A program made the position numbers and the translations under genes. This document shows, one piece after another, positions 7,463 through 15,742 of a DNA stretch of 29,948 nt. The stretch covers positions 1 to 29,948 of the forward strand of contig DBAZ01000004.1 in assembly GCA_002291945.1 (NCBI GenBank). The letters are read 5' to 3'. The stretch is from Tepidimonas sp. UBA997. Its GTDB lineage: Bacteria; Pseudomonadota; Gammaproteobacteria; Burkholderiales; Burkholderiaceae_C. Within the stretch, counting starts at the first letter, position 1, and every line of letters begins with the position of its first letter. The notes below the pieces were generated by a model. The model saw nothing but the letters and a program-made list of their open reading frames with translations. It was not told the origin of the DNA and searched no databases.

Positions 7463-8290
7463 TCAGCGCTTACCGCTGTTTTTGGTGGCCCCCATTTTGG
7501 ACACAGCTTGCGCACGGTTCACCACGTTGAGTTTCTTGAAGATACGCTGGATGTGGTTTTTGACGGTGAAGGCGCTGATGTCGAGAATCATGCCGATTTC
7601 CTGATTGGTCTTGCCCGCCCGAACCCATTCCATGATGTCGTGCTCGCGGGCGCTGAGGCTGAATTCGTCGGTGTCATCAGGGTCGGGCATGGGCAGAGCC
7701 GTTTCGTGGAGATCAAGCGTGGCAGCACCACCCACCGGGGGCAGGTACTGTTCCGGCAGGTGGGCCACTTGGCGAAAGGCGGCGTCCACGTAGGGGAGCA
7801 GGTAGCGCAATAGGGTCCGAGGTCGGTCGAGCCCGAGTTCGCTTGGGCCCAGGAAAATGTAGAGGCAATCATGGCGACCGCGCTGGTCCTTGATGCCGTG
7901 CACGAGGGCTGAAGGCATGACGCGCAGCTTTTCAATGAGTTCGTGATGACTGCGGTAATGGGTGTTGAACCCGTGGCTCGACACCACGGCGTAGGGGGTG
8001 AGGCTGCTGCGCTGCCAGCGCACGAAAAGGTCTGAGACAAATGGGTGAAGAACGCCTTCGTCGAGGTCGTCAGTTCGTAGGCCGGGGAGGGCTGACACCA
8101 AGTCGTAGCGCACCAGACCCAGTGAAAAGTCTCCCCAGGCGGCGATAACGATGTCGTGGGGAATGAAGGGCCGCACGCCTTGTTGCAGCCAGTTGAACAA
8201 CTCCAGATGGCTGGAAACGCCCAGAGATTCATCCACCGCGTGCAGCAGGTGTTGCAATTCAGACAGCGTGAGATGCTCGGGGATTTTCAT
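7463..8290 (-). CDS. epsA: EpsA-like LuxR-family transcriptional regulator
   Basis: A 275-residue regulator whose C-terminal LuxR-type helix-turn-helix spans about residues 209-266 (FSLSAREHDIMEWVRAGKTN, then QEIGMILDISAFTVKNHIQR). The N-terminal part (about 1-190) has no receiver domain and matches the overall build of EpsA, the regulator found with exosortase and exopolysaccharide clusters in betaproteobacteria. It is convergent with the sorted-protein gene and divergent from the cyclic-nucleotide-fold gene, so it is well placed to control the locus. What its sensory part responds to is unknown. The ATG at 8290 has only a weak ribosome-binding site, GGGAGGG lying too far upstream. Confidence 0.82.
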   Translation of the reverse strand: MKIPEHLTLSELQHLLHAVDESLGVSSHLELFNWLQQGVRPFIPHDIVIAAWGDFSLGLVRYDLVSALPGLRTDDLDEGVLHPFVSDLFVRWQRSSLTPYAVVSSHGFNTHYRSHHELIEKLRVMPSALVHGIKDQRGRHDCLYIFLGPSELGLDRPRTLLRYLLPYVDAAFRQVAHLPEQYLPPVGGAATLDLHETALPMPDPDDTDEFSLSAREHDIMEWVRAGKTNQEIGMILDISAFTVKNHIQRIFKKLNVVNRAQAVSKMGATKNSGKR

Positions 8291-8442
8291 GAGGCTGTTG
8301 ACTCAACCCTCCCAAAAGGGTATGACAATCAATCCTATCAGAAAAGGCCTTATCCATGATGACTAATCAGACTTTCAATGAGGGCAGTGCACCGGCACAA
8401 TGATAGAGACGGAGTATGATTGCTTCATAGGCACAGCCAACC
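8291..8442. promoter_or_regulatory. Divergent intergenic region, epsA / cyclic-nucleotide-fold gene
   Basis: 152 bases between divergent starts. Towards the right gene CACAAT (8396-8401) with TTTCAA (8373-8378), 17 bp apart, is a weak promoter candidate. A 15-codon open frame (8356-8403) preceded by AAAAGG could be a leader peptide but has no other support. No strong dyad was found. Confidence 0.3.
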
Positions 8443-8985
8443 ATGAACCCATTGCAAATCCGCCTGCCACCCGACTTCCAGTGCTTGGGTAGCGCCCGTA
8501 ATTTTGCCGAAGACATCCACGAGATTTTTTCGGCGCAGGCGCTTTTGCAATCGCTGGACGTGAACGAAACGGCGTTGTTGTGCCATTTCATGGTCTGCTA
8601 CTCGGCTCCGAGGGGCAGTGAGTTGCTGAGTGAAGGCGAACCTGGTGACTTCATGATTTTCCTTCTGACCGGGCAGGCCGAGATGGTGCTGGTGGATGAC
8701 TTTGGCGACCGCCACCGCGTGGGCCTCATCGAACCGGGCGCACCGGTGGGTCATATGTCCATGATTGCCGGCCAACCCCGGTCAACCAGTTGTGTGGCAC
8801 TGGATCCGGTTGACTTCGTGGTGTTGCCCAAGCAGGCATTCAACGACATTCTGGTGACCTTGCCTCGATTGGGCAACAAATTGATGCTGGTGATGCTGCA
8901 TGGCCTGTCTGAGCGTTTGCAAGCGGCACAAAAACAGCTTGTTTATGCCTTGCCCCCCGCCACCTCGCCCATGCGGCTGCGCTGA
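8443..8985 (+). CDS. Cyclic-nucleotide-binding-fold protein without DNA-binding domain
   Basis: A 180-residue protein with one cNMP-binding beta-roll (about residues 30-160), seen in LLSEGEPGDFMIFLLTGQAE and GQPRSTSCVALDPVDFVVLP. No helix-turn-helix follows; the chain ends in a short helix and tail, so it is not a CRP-type transcription factor by itself. In the phosphate-binding cassette Arg113 is kept, but the Glu that contacts the cAMP ribose (FGE/IGE in CRP) is His104 (VGHMSM). Ligand may differ from cAMP, or be lost. It lies between epsA and the sugar-nucleotide genes and could be a ligand-gated regulatory subunit for the locus. An in-frame TAG at 8428 forces the ATG at 8443 or later. Confidence 0.75.
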   Translation: MNPLQIRLPPDFQCLGSARNFAEDIHEIFSAQALLQSLDVNETALLCHFMVCYSAPRGSELLSEGEPGDFMIFLLTGQAEMVLVDDFGDRHRVGLIEPGAPVGHMSMIAGQPRSTSCVALDPVDFVVLPKQAFNDILVTLPRLGNKLMLVMLHGLSERLQAAQKQLVYALPPATSPMRLR

Positions 8986-9029
8986 GCGAGTTTCGTGACT
9001 TCTGTTTCTACTTTTCGACTTCATTGCAT

Positions 9030-10133
9030 ATGGCCAAAGGCATGATTCTGGCGGCGGGACAGGGAACCCGCGTACGCCCCCTGACCAAAGACCTCCCCAA
9101 ACCCATGGTGCCCATACTGGGCAAGCCGGTGATGGAGTATCTGATCGAGCACCTGGCACGGCACGGGATCACGCAGATCATGGTGAACGTGGCCTACAAC
9201 CACCGCAAGATCGAGGAATACTTCCGCGACGGCCACCGCTGGGGGGTGGAGATCGGCTACTCCTACGAAGGCGTCTATGACCACGGCGACATCATTGCGC
9301 GCCCGCTCGGCTCCGCCGGGGGCATGCGCCGCATTCAGGACAACAGCGGCTTCTTCGACCAAACCACGCTGGTGATGTGCGGCGATGCGCTGGTGGACCT
9401 CGACTTGAGTGCGGCCTTGTTCGAACACCAAAGCAAGGGGGCCATGGCCAGTGTGGTGACGCTGGATGTGCCGCGTGACCAGGTCAGCAACTACGGCATC
9501 GTGGTGGCCGACAAGGAAGGGCGTGTGCAGTCCTTCCAGGAAAAGCCCAAGCCCCAAGAAGCCAAGTCCACCTTGGCCAGCACCGGCATCTACATCTTCG
9601 AGCCGCAGGCGCTGGCGCTCATCCCCCCGGGCAAGGTGTTCGACATCGGTGCCGAGTTGTTCCCCATGCTGGTCGAGCAGGGCCTGCCGTTCTACGCGCA
9701 AGATCGTTTTTTCAACTGGATCGACATTGGCCGGGTGAGCGATTACTGGTCGGTGCTGCAGCGGGTGCTGCGCGGCGAAGTGGCCGAGATGAAAATGCCG
9801 GGCACCGAAGTCAAGCCGGGGGTCTGGGTCGGCCTCAATACGCGGGTGGACTGGAATACCGTCAACATACAGGGGCCAGTCTATCTCGGGTCGAGCGTGA
9901 AGCTGGAGCCGGGCTGCAGCATCATCGGGCCGGCCTGGGTGGGGCATGGCAGCCATGTGCGGGCTGGTTCACGGGTCGAACGCAGTGTGCTGTTCGAATA
10001 CACCCGCATTGGTGCCGGCATGTTGTTCCAGGACATGATCGTTTCGCCCAGCTACTGCGTCGATCGTCTAGGCAATGCCACGTACGTGGGTGATGACCGC
10101 TTCCCCCTGCGCTGGGGTGACGCACGAGCCTGA
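9030..10133 (+). CDS. NDP-sugar pyrophosphorylase (mannose/glucose-1-phosphate nucleotidyltransferase type)
   Basis: A 367-residue two-domain enzyme. The N-terminal nucleotidyltransferase fold has the signature GMILAAGQGTRVRPLTKDLP followed by KPMVPILGKP. CGDALVDLDL carries the metal-binding Asp, and VQSFQEKP the second substrate loop. The C-terminal third is a left-handed beta-helix (VYLGSSVKLEPGCSIIG, VRAGSRVERSVLF). It activates a sugar-1-phosphate with NTP at the first step of nucleotide-sugar formation; GDP-mannose and NDP-glucose are both possible, and the sequence does not decide. The ATG at 9030 gives the family N-terminus; an in-frame TTG at 9024 is less likely. pgi begins 1 base after its stop. 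Confidence 0.85.
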   Translation: MAKGMILAAGQGTRVRPLTKDLPKPMVPILGKPVMEYLIEHLARHGITQIMVNVAYNHRKIEEYFRDGHRWGVEIGYSYEGVYDHGDIIARPLGSAGGMRRIQDNSGFFDQTTLVMCGDALVDLDLSAALFEHQSKGAMASVVTLDVPRDQVSNYGIVVADKEGRVQSFQEKPKPQEAKSTLASTGIYIFEPQALALIPPGKVFDIGAELFPMLVEQGLPFYAQDRFFNWIDIGRVSDYWSVLQRVLRGEVAEMKMPGTEVKPGVWVGLNTRVDWNTVNIQGPVYLGSSVKLEPGCSIIGPAWVGHGSHVRAGSRVERSVLFEYTRIGAGMLFQDMIVSPSYCVDRLGNATYVGDDRFPLRWGDARA

Positions 10134-10134
10134 C

Positions 10135-11730
10135 ATGCCCACCCCTCCAGTGTCGCCACATGAGGCGTTGCGGGCGCGTGCCCAGACTTACACGCACGAC
10201 TTTGACTTGCGTGAGGCCTTTCGGACGCAAGCCGGGCGCTTCGAAACGCTGAGCCTGCAGGCACCGCACGTCTGGGCCGATGCGTCCAAACTGCATTGGG
10301 GCACCGATGTGCTGGCCGATTTGCTGCAACGGGTGCGGGAGTCCGGCCTGGAGTCCCGCCGCCAGGCGATGTGGGCCGGCGAGTGCATCAATGCCACGGA
10401 AGGTCGCCCGGTTCTGCATGCGGCCATGCGCTGCGCGTTTTTGCAGCGGCGCTTGCCAGGGATGCCTTGGCCGGTACCGCCTGACTGGCTGCTGGGCATG
10501 GAGGACATGCTGCGTGCTGCCGAGGCGTTGCGCACACGTGACGATGTGGACGACCTGGTGCATATCGGCGTGGGTGGGTCTGGTTTGGGGCCTGAGATGG
10601 TGTTGCAGGCCTTGCAACCGTTCAAAACCTGTCGCCAGCGGCTCAGGGTGGTGAGCAACCTGGACGGCCAGAACTTGCACGAGGCCCTGCAGGGGCTGGA
10701 CCCTCGGCGCACCGTGTTCGTGGTGGTGTCCAAATCGTGGAGCACGGTCGAGACGCTGCGCAATGCGGCGTCGGCGCTGGCCTGGAGCCGGGCTGCGCTG
10801 GGCGATGACGCGCCTGCACGCTTCATCGCGATTTCGTCCAGGCCCGATCTGGCCCGGCAGGCGGGTATGGGGCAGGTGATTCCCATGCCCGAGGGTATAG
10901 GCGGGCGTTTCTCGGTCTGGTCAGCCGTGGGGTTGATCGTCGCGGTGGCGCTGGGCGCACAGGGGTTCCGCGAGTTTCTGGCCGGTGCCGCCGACATGGA
11001 CGCCCACTTTGCCAGCGCCCCGCTGGAGGCCAATCTGCCGGTCTGGCTGGGTGCGCTGGATGTCTGGCACAGCAGTTATTTGCAACTGGCCAGTCGGGCG
11101 CTGATCCCCTACAGCCACGGCTTGCGCCGCTTGCCGGCTTACCTGCAGCAGCTCGACATGGAGAGCAACGGCAAGCGGGTGCAGGCCAACGGCCAGCCGG
11201 TCATGCTCGATACCGCTGCGGGCATTTGGGGCGAGCCGGGCAGCGACAGCCAGCACGCTTTTTTCCAGTGGTTGCACCAGGGAACCCAGCGCTGTGTGGT
11301 CGAGTTTGTGGTGGTGGCGCGCGCCAGTCATCCGGTTGCCGGGCACCAGGCCACGCTGGTGGCCAACGCCTTGGCGCAGGCCGAAGCCCTGATGCAGGGG
11401 TGCCGTGCCGGGGCAGACGAAAAACCGGGCCATCAGGACTTTCCGGGCAACCGGCCCAGCCTGATGTTGCTGCTCGAAGCCCTGACGCCCACCAGCCTCG
11501 GGGCCTTGCTGGCTTTGTATGAGCACCGCGTGCTGGTCGCGGGGGTGCTGTGGGGCGTGAATTCTTTTGACCAGTGGGGGGTGGAGCTGGGCAAACGCAT
11601 GGCCAAAAAGCTGGAGCCTTTGCTCACCGCCGACTCGCTCGATGCGGTCGGCTCGCCCAATGTAGCGACCCTGCAATCCATCGATCCTTCAACAGCCGGG
11701 CTGATCGCCTGGTTGCGACGGCACCTGTAA
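10135..11730 (+). CDS. pgi: Glucose-6-phosphate isomerase
   Basis: A 531-residue phosphoglucose isomerase, of normal length for the long bacterial form, interconverting glucose-6-phosphate and fructose-6-phosphate. Clear family blocks are VHIGVGGSGLGPEMVLQAL, the phosphate-binding SKSWSTVETLRN, GGRFSVWSAVGL, MESNGKR with the catalytic Glu near residue 343, GEPGSDSQHAFFQWLHQGT with the conserved His, and the signature YEHRVLVAGVLWGVNSFDQW. The ATG at 10135 lies 1 base beyond the preceding stop, so the two genes are translated together. In this locus it links the fructose-6-phosphate route (to GDP-mannose by ManC) with the glucose-phosphate route (to UDP-glucose and UDP-galactose). Confidence 0.95.
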   Translation: MPTPPVSPHEALRARAQTYTHDFDLREAFRTQAGRFETLSLQAPHVWADASKLHWGTDVLADLLQRVRESGLESRRQAMWAGECINATEGRPVLHAAMRCAFLQRRLPGMPWPVPPDWLLGMEDMLRAAEALRTRDDVDDLVHIGVGGSGLGPEMVLQALQPFKTCRQRLRVVSNLDGQNLHEALQGLDPRRTVFVVVSKSWSTVETLRNAASALAWSRAALGDDAPARFIAISSRPDLARQAGMGQVIPMPEGIGGRFSVWSAVGLIVAVALGAQGFREFLAGAADMDAHFASAPLEANLPVWLGALDVWHSSYLQLASRALIPYSHGLRRLPAYLQQLDMESNGKRVQANGQPVMLDTAAGIWGEPGSDSQHAFFQWLHQGTQRCVVEFVVVARASHPVAGHQATLVANALAQAEALMQGCRAGADEKPGHQDFPGNRPSLMLLLEALTPTSLGALLALYEHRVLVAGVLWGVNSFDQWGVELGKRMAKKLEPLLTADSLDAVGSPNVATLQSIDPSTAGLIAWLRRHL

Positions 11731-11753
11731 CGACAACCGATGGGGAACGCAAC

Positions 11754-13184
11754 ATGCATCTGGTGCCAGTGATCATGGCGGGTGGAACCGGGAGTCGGCT
11801 CTGGCCGATGTCGCGCGAACTCAAGCCCAAACAGTTTCTTCCGCTGGTGGATGGGGGGCGGTCCATGCTCCAGGCCACGGTGGAGCGTCTGGATGGTCTG
11901 GATACTGCCCCTCTGATCGTGATCTGCAATGAAGATCACCGATTTCTCGCGGCTGAACAACTGCGTACAGGCCCTGACGGACTGCAGGCCACCCTCATTC
12001 TAGAGCCGGTGGGTCGCAATACCGCCCCGGCGATTGCGCTGGCTGCACTCCAAGCACTCCAGCACAATCCGGGGGCTCTTTTGCTGGTCCTGGCAGCCGA
12101 TCATCTGATTCTCGACGTGCAAGCTTTCCAGGCAGCGGTGAAGCAGGCCCAGGCACTGGCTGAAGTCGGCAAGCTGGTGACTTTTGGTGTGGTGGCCACC
12201 CACCCTGAAACCGGCTACGGTTATGTGGAACGGGGTGTTGCCTTGCCCCAGGGTGGTTTTGCAGTGAGCCGTTTTGTGGAAAAACCAAACGCCCAGACCG
12301 CCCAGACTTACCTTGACAGCGGCTGCTACTACTGGAACAGCGGCATGTTCCTGTTGGGGGCGCAGCGCTACCTGGACGAACTCAGCCGATGGCAGCCTGC
12401 CATGGTGGTCGCCTGCCGACAGGCCATGGCCGAAGCGCAGACAGACCTGGACTTTGTGCGTGTCGGGCGGACCGCTTTCGAAGCTTGCCCCGCTGACTCG
12501 GTGGACTATGCCGTGATGGAAAAAACGGCCGATGCAGCGGTGGTGCCGCTCGAGGCAGGCTGGAGCGATGTGGGCTCTTGGTCGGCATTGTGGGAAGTGA
12601 GTGCCCGGGACGCCCAGGGCAATGCCTGCCGGGGCGACGTGTTGCAACATGACAGCCGCAATACCATCGTCTATGCCGAAGACCGCCTGGTCACCACGGT
12701 GGGGGTGGACCACCTGGTGGTCGTGGAAACCGCTGATGCGGTGCTGGTCGCCCACAAAGACCGCGTGCAGGACGTGAAGAAAATCGTCGAAAGGCTCAAA
12801 GCCCAGCACCGACCCGAACCCCTGAACCATCGTGAGGTCTATCGCCCCTGGGGCGTGTACGACTCGATCGACCAAGGTGAGCGTTACCAAGTCAAGCGCA
12901 TCACGGTAAAACCTGGGGCCAAGTTGTCGTTGCAAATGCACCATCACCGGGCCGAGCACTGGATCGTCGTGAGCGGGACTGCCAGGGTCACCAATGGCGA
13001 CCAGACCCTGATCGTCACCGAAAACCAGTCAACCTACATACCGGTTGGGCAGATCCACTCCCTGGAAAACCCCGGCGTGATCCCGCTGGAACTGATTGAA
13101 GTGCAGTCGGGCAGTTACCTGGGGGAAGACGACATTGTGCGTTTTGAGGACCGTTATGGTCGGGTACCGAAGGGGGTTGCGTGA
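11754..13184 (+). CDS. manC: Bifunctional mannose-1-phosphate guanylyltransferase / mannose-6-phosphate isomerase
   Basis: A 476-residue type II enzyme (ManC/AlgA/CpsB). The N-terminal guanylyltransferase part has VIMAGGTGSRLWPMSRELKP followed by KQFLPL, and FVEKPNAQTAQTYLDSGCYY. The C-terminal cupin part (from about residue 365) has the isomerase motif YRPWGVYDSIDQGERYQVKR and LSLQMHHHRAEHWIVVSGTA with metal-binding His residues. Together they make mannose-6-phosphate from fructose-6-phosphate and GDP-mannose from mannose-1-phosphate; the phosphomannomutase for the middle step is not in this window. GGGGAA at 11742-11746 supports the ATG at 11754. The downstream epimerase gene touches or overlaps its stop codon. 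Confidence 0.95.
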   Translation: MHLVPVIMAGGTGSRLWPMSRELKPKQFLPLVDGGRSMLQATVERLDGLDTAPLIVICNEDHRFLAAEQLRTGPDGLQATLILEPVGRNTAPAIALAALQALQHNPGALLLVLAADHLILDVQAFQAAVKQAQALAEVGKLVTFGVVATHPETGYGYVERGVALPQGGFAVSRFVEKPNAQTAQTYLDSGCYYWNSGMFLLGAQRYLDELSRWQPAMVVACRQAMAEAQTDLDFVRVGRTAFEACPADSVDYAVMEKTADAAVVPLEAGWSDVGSWSALWEVSARDAQGNACRGDVLQHDSRNTIVYAEDRLVTTVGVDHLVVVETADAVLVAHKDRVQDVKKIVERLKAQHRPEPLNHREVYRPWGVYDSIDQGERYQVKRITVKPGAKLSLQMHHHRAEHWIVVSGTARVTNGDQTLIVTENQSTYIPVGQIHSLENPGVIPLELIEVQSGSYLGEDDIVRFEDRYGRVPKGVA

Positions 13185-13186
13185 CG

Positions 13187-14170
13187 ATGCCCTGGACGGT
13201 GCTGGTAGTTGGTGGGGCGGGCTATATCGGCTCGCACATGGTGTGGCTGCTTGGTCAGCGCGGGGTACGTGTGATCACGCTCGACGACCTATCCAGCGGC
13301 CACGCCGATGCCGTGCTGTGTGGCGAATTCATCAACGGCGACATGGCCGATCACGCCTTGTTGGATCAGATTTTCACCCGTTACCGGGTCGATGCCGTGA
13401 TGCATTTTGCCTCGTTCATCCAGGTCGGGGAATCAGTGCAGCAGCCGTCCCGCTACTACCGTAACAACCTGACCCACACTTTGGCGCTGTTGGACGCGAT
13501 GCGCGACCATGGCGTGAGCCGGTTCATTTTTTCATCGACAGCCGCAGTATTCGGCGAGCCTGATTACGTGCCGATAGACGAAGCACACCCCCAGCGCCCG
13601 ATCAACCCCTACGGTCGCACCAAATGGATGGTAGAGCAGGCATTGACCGATTACGACCTCGCCTACGGCTTGAAGTCCGTTGCGTTGCGCTATTTCAATG
13701 CAGCCGGGGCGCACCCCGCCGGGTTACTGGGGGAGCGACATGACCCCGAAACCCACCTGATCCCGCTGGTGCTGCAGGTGGCTTTGGGGCGACGGCGCAC
13801 CATTCATGTTTTTGGGCAGGACTACGACACCCCGGATGGCACCTGTGTGCGGGATTACATCCACATCATGGATCTGGCCGAGGCCCACTGGCTGGCGCTG
13901 GATCGGCTGATGAAGGGTGGGCCGTCTGGGGTGTTCAATCTGGGCAATGGGGATGGCTACTCGGTGCGGCAGGTGATCGACGTGGCCCGTGCGGTGACGG
14001 GCCAACCGATTGCCGTTCATCATGCACCGCGCAGAGCGGGTGACCCGGCACGTCTGGTGGCCGATGCCGCCCGAGCTCGGGCAGATCTGGGCTGGCAGCC
14101 TCGGTACCCGGAATTGACGACTCTGGTGGGCCATGCCTGGGCATGGGAGCGGCGGTTCAACTCGGCATGA
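13187..14170 (+). CDS. galE: UDP-glucose 4-epimerase
   Basis: A 327-residue short-chain dehydrogenase-type epimerase interconverting UDP-glucose and UDP-galactose with bound NAD. The Rossmann motif GGAGYIGSH lies near the N-terminus. The catalytic SSTAAVFG Ser region and YGRTK (Tyr-x-x-x-Lys) are present, as are the substrate blocks RYFNAAGAHP and DGTCVRDYIHIMDLAEAH typical of GalE. I prefer ATG 13187 because AGGGGG (13171-13176) is 10 bases away; GTG 13181, overlapping the manC stop, would add two residues but leaves only 4 bases. It is the last gene of the exopolysaccharide block, and its stop codon coincides with the edge of a broken rhodanese gene. Confidence 0.95.
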   Translation: MPWTVLVVGGAGYIGSHMVWLLGQRGVRVITLDDLSSGHADAVLCGEFINGDMADHALLDQIFTRYRVDAVMHFASFIQVGESVQQPSRYYRNNLTHTLALLDAMRDHGVSRFIFSSTAAVFGEPDYVPIDEAHPQRPINPYGRTKWMVEQALTDYDLAYGLKSVALRYFNAAGAHPAGLLGERHDPETHLIPLVLQVALGRRRTIHVFGQDYDTPDGTCVRDYIHIMDLAEAHWLALDRLMKGGPSGVFNLGNGDGYSVRQVIDVARAVTGQPIAVHHAPRRAGDPARLVADAARARADLGWQPRYPELTTLVGHAWAWERRFNSA

Positions 14171-14375
14171 CTCGCGCCAGCAGGGCTTCGAATGCCCGGC
14201 GCAACTGCTCTGCGGGTTTGAGGTGCCCATCGGGAAGGAAGTTGTTGGTGTAGGGGAGGTTCAGTGCGCCGGTGATGTGCCCGGCCACTGGGTTGAGCGG
14301 GCCGCAGGGTGAAAGCCACCACAAGGTGGGGCTGTGGTGGCTGGTACCGTGGTGCTGGCGTAGGTGTCGGAGCAA
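14157..14375 (-). pseudogene. Rhodanese/sulfurtransferase gene fragment
   Basis: The minus strand between the Rieske gene and galE encodes PLNPVAGHITGALNLPYTNN followed by FLPDGHLKPAEQLRRAFEAL (14169-14300). This matches the segment of SseA-type sulfurtransferases just before the catalytic loop (GHIPGALN, then LKT/PEEL). The catalytic Cys loop (CGSGVTA) should follow but the frame runs into the galE 3' end and stops. The N-terminal rhodanese domain is also missing, since only about 80 unrelated bases separate the fragment from the Rieske stop. This is therefore an internal remnant, not a working enzyme, and marks a breakpoint at about 14170. The open frame can begin at a TTG at 14375, but expression is doubtful. 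Confidence 0.7.
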
Positions 14376-14380
14376 ATGAT

Positions 14381-15532
14381 TTACCTCGGCAGGTACTCAC
14401 CCAGCCGGGCCCGATACCACTCGTGGAAGTGCTGCATGCCGTCTTCCATCGGGCTTTGGTAGGGGCCCACCTCGCTGGTGCCGCGCTCCAGCAGGGCTTT
14501 GCGGCCAGCGTCCATGCGCTCGGCGATTTCGTCGTCTTCGATGCAGGTTTCCATGTAGGCGGCGCGCTGGGCATCCATGAACGCGGGCTCGAAAGCGGCG
14601 ATTTCTTCGGGGTAGTAGAACTCCACCAGGTTCAAGGTCTGGTTCACGCCGATGGGGTGCAGCGTCGAGACGGTCAGCACGTGCGGGTACCACTCCACCA
14701 TGATGTGGGGGTAGTAGGTCAGCCACACGGCACCCCGCTCGGGCAACTTGCCGTTGCGGTAGGCCAGCAGCACGTCCTGCCACTGCTGGTACACCGGGCT
14801 GCCGCCGTTGCCGCGCAGGTTCTGGATGCCCACCGTCTGCACCGAGTACTCGGGCTTGAATTCCCACTGCAGGTCGTCGCAGGTCACGAAGTTGCCCAGA
14901 CCGGGGTGGAAGGGCACGACGTGGTAGTCCTCCAGATAGACCTCGATGAAGGTTTTCCAGTTGTAGTTGCAGGTGTGCAGCTCGGTGTGGCCGAGCACCA
15001 TGCCCTCGAAGCTGAGCGTGGCGGCCGGCCCCATGTGGGCGAGGTCGGCGGCGATGTCACGCCCGTTGTCCTCGAACAGCAGGCCGTTCCACTCGCGCAG
15101 CGGGTAGCGCTGCAGGTTCAGGCAGGGGTCTTGGCCGAAGTGAGGCGCACCGATCAGTTGCCCCAGGTTGCCCAGGGCCGAGCCACCGGCATAGGTCCAG
15201 CGGTGCAAGGGGCAGACGATGTTGCCTGCGGCATGACCGGGCTGGTTGTGGCCGAGGTTGCCGCGGCCCTTGAGCATCACCGCCTGGCGGTGGCGGCAGA
15301 CGTTGCTGACCAGTTCCACCCCCTGCGGCGTGCGGATCAGGGCACGGCCTTGCCCTTCCTGGGGCAGGGCGTAGTAGTCACCCACATGGGGGACGGCGTT
15401 GGCATGCCCCACATAGCGGGGCCCGCGCTGAAAGATATGCTCGCGCTCGCGCTGGAACAGCGCCTCGTCGAAGTAACTGGACACGGGCAATTGGCTTGCG
15501 GCCTGCTGCAATGGAAGACTCAAATCAGACAT
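14381..15532 (-). CDS. Rieske aromatic-ring-hydroxylating oxygenase alpha subunit
   Basis: A 383-residue Rieske non-haem iron oxygenase. The [2Fe-2S] ligands are C79 and H81 (VCRHRQ) and C107 and H110 (CPLHRW). The mononuclear iron site is NWKTFIEVYLEDYHVVPFHP with H204 and H209. It should insert oxygen into, or demethylate, a small organic substrate with electrons from a separate reductase. No reductase, ferredoxin or beta subunit is nearby, so the electron donor and substrate are unknown. Its build resembles the alpha-only choline/carnitine monooxygenase side of the superfamily. It is transcribed away from xseB. A rhodanese remnant lies just downstream on the same strand, possibly once part of the same operon. 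Confidence 0.9.
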   Translation of the reverse strand: MSDLSLPLQQAASQLPVSSYFDEALFQREREHIFQRGPRYVGHANAVPHVGDYYALPQEGQGRALIRTPQGVELVSNVCRHRQAVMLKGRGNLGHNQPGHAAGNIVCPLHRWTYAGGSALGNLGQLIGAPHFGQDPCLNLQRYPLREWNGLLFEDNGRDIAADLAHMGPAATLSFEGMVLGHTELHTCNYNWKTFIEVYLEDYHVVPFHPGLGNFVTCDDLQWEFKPEYSVQTVGIQNLRGNGGSPVYQQWQDVLLAYRNGKLPERGAVWLTYYPHIMVEWYPHVLTVSTLHPIGVNQTLNLVEFYYPEEIAAFEPAFMDAQRAAYMETCIEDDEIAERMDAGRKALLERGTSEVGPYQSPMEDGMQHFHEWYRARLGEYLPR

Positions 15533-15655
15533 GACGATCCTGACCTAAAGACTCCCCCTATGAAGGGGCAGGGAAGCGCTTTAATGAGACGAGTGAACGA
15601 ATCAGCGCGGGAAGGGTGAAGCAAAACTCCTATCGAGTAGGAAAAAGGGATCGGG

Positions 15656-15722
15656 ATTGTACCCCGGAGTTCCGGGGGCGTCGTCACCGGGTTGGCGGCC
15701 CGCTGGCCCACCGGCCTAAAAT
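15656..15722. promoter_or_regulatory. Divergent promoter region with strong hairpin
   Basis: Read on the minus strand, TACAAT (15661-15656) is a good -10 for the Rieske gene, giving a leader of roughly 115 bases. On the plus strand TAAAAT (15717-15722) with TTGGCG (15692-15697) at a long 19-bp spacing is the best promoter for xseB-ispA-dxs. Between them CCCCGGA (15662-15668) and TCCGGGG (15671-15677) form a near-continuous palindrome that abuts the Rieske -10 and could be an operator. Confidence 0.4.
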
Positions 15723-15742
15723 GCGGGCTTGATTGTTTTGCT

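Noticed and set aside
8356..8403. 15-codon leader peptide between epsA and the cyclic-nucleotide-fold gene
   Set aside because: It has a passable ribosome site but no regulatory codons, no attenuator and no conservation evidence, so it is not listed as a gene.
8416..8430. Upstream in-frame ATG followed by TAG before the 8443 start
   Set aside because: The ribosome site is only 1 base from this ATG, and a four-codon frame has no support as a gene or as an original start lost by mutation.
14309..15619. 436-codon open frame on the plus strand
   Set aside because: It is antisense to the Rieske gene, whose iron ligands are all in the minus-strand frame; its length is a side effect of high GC.
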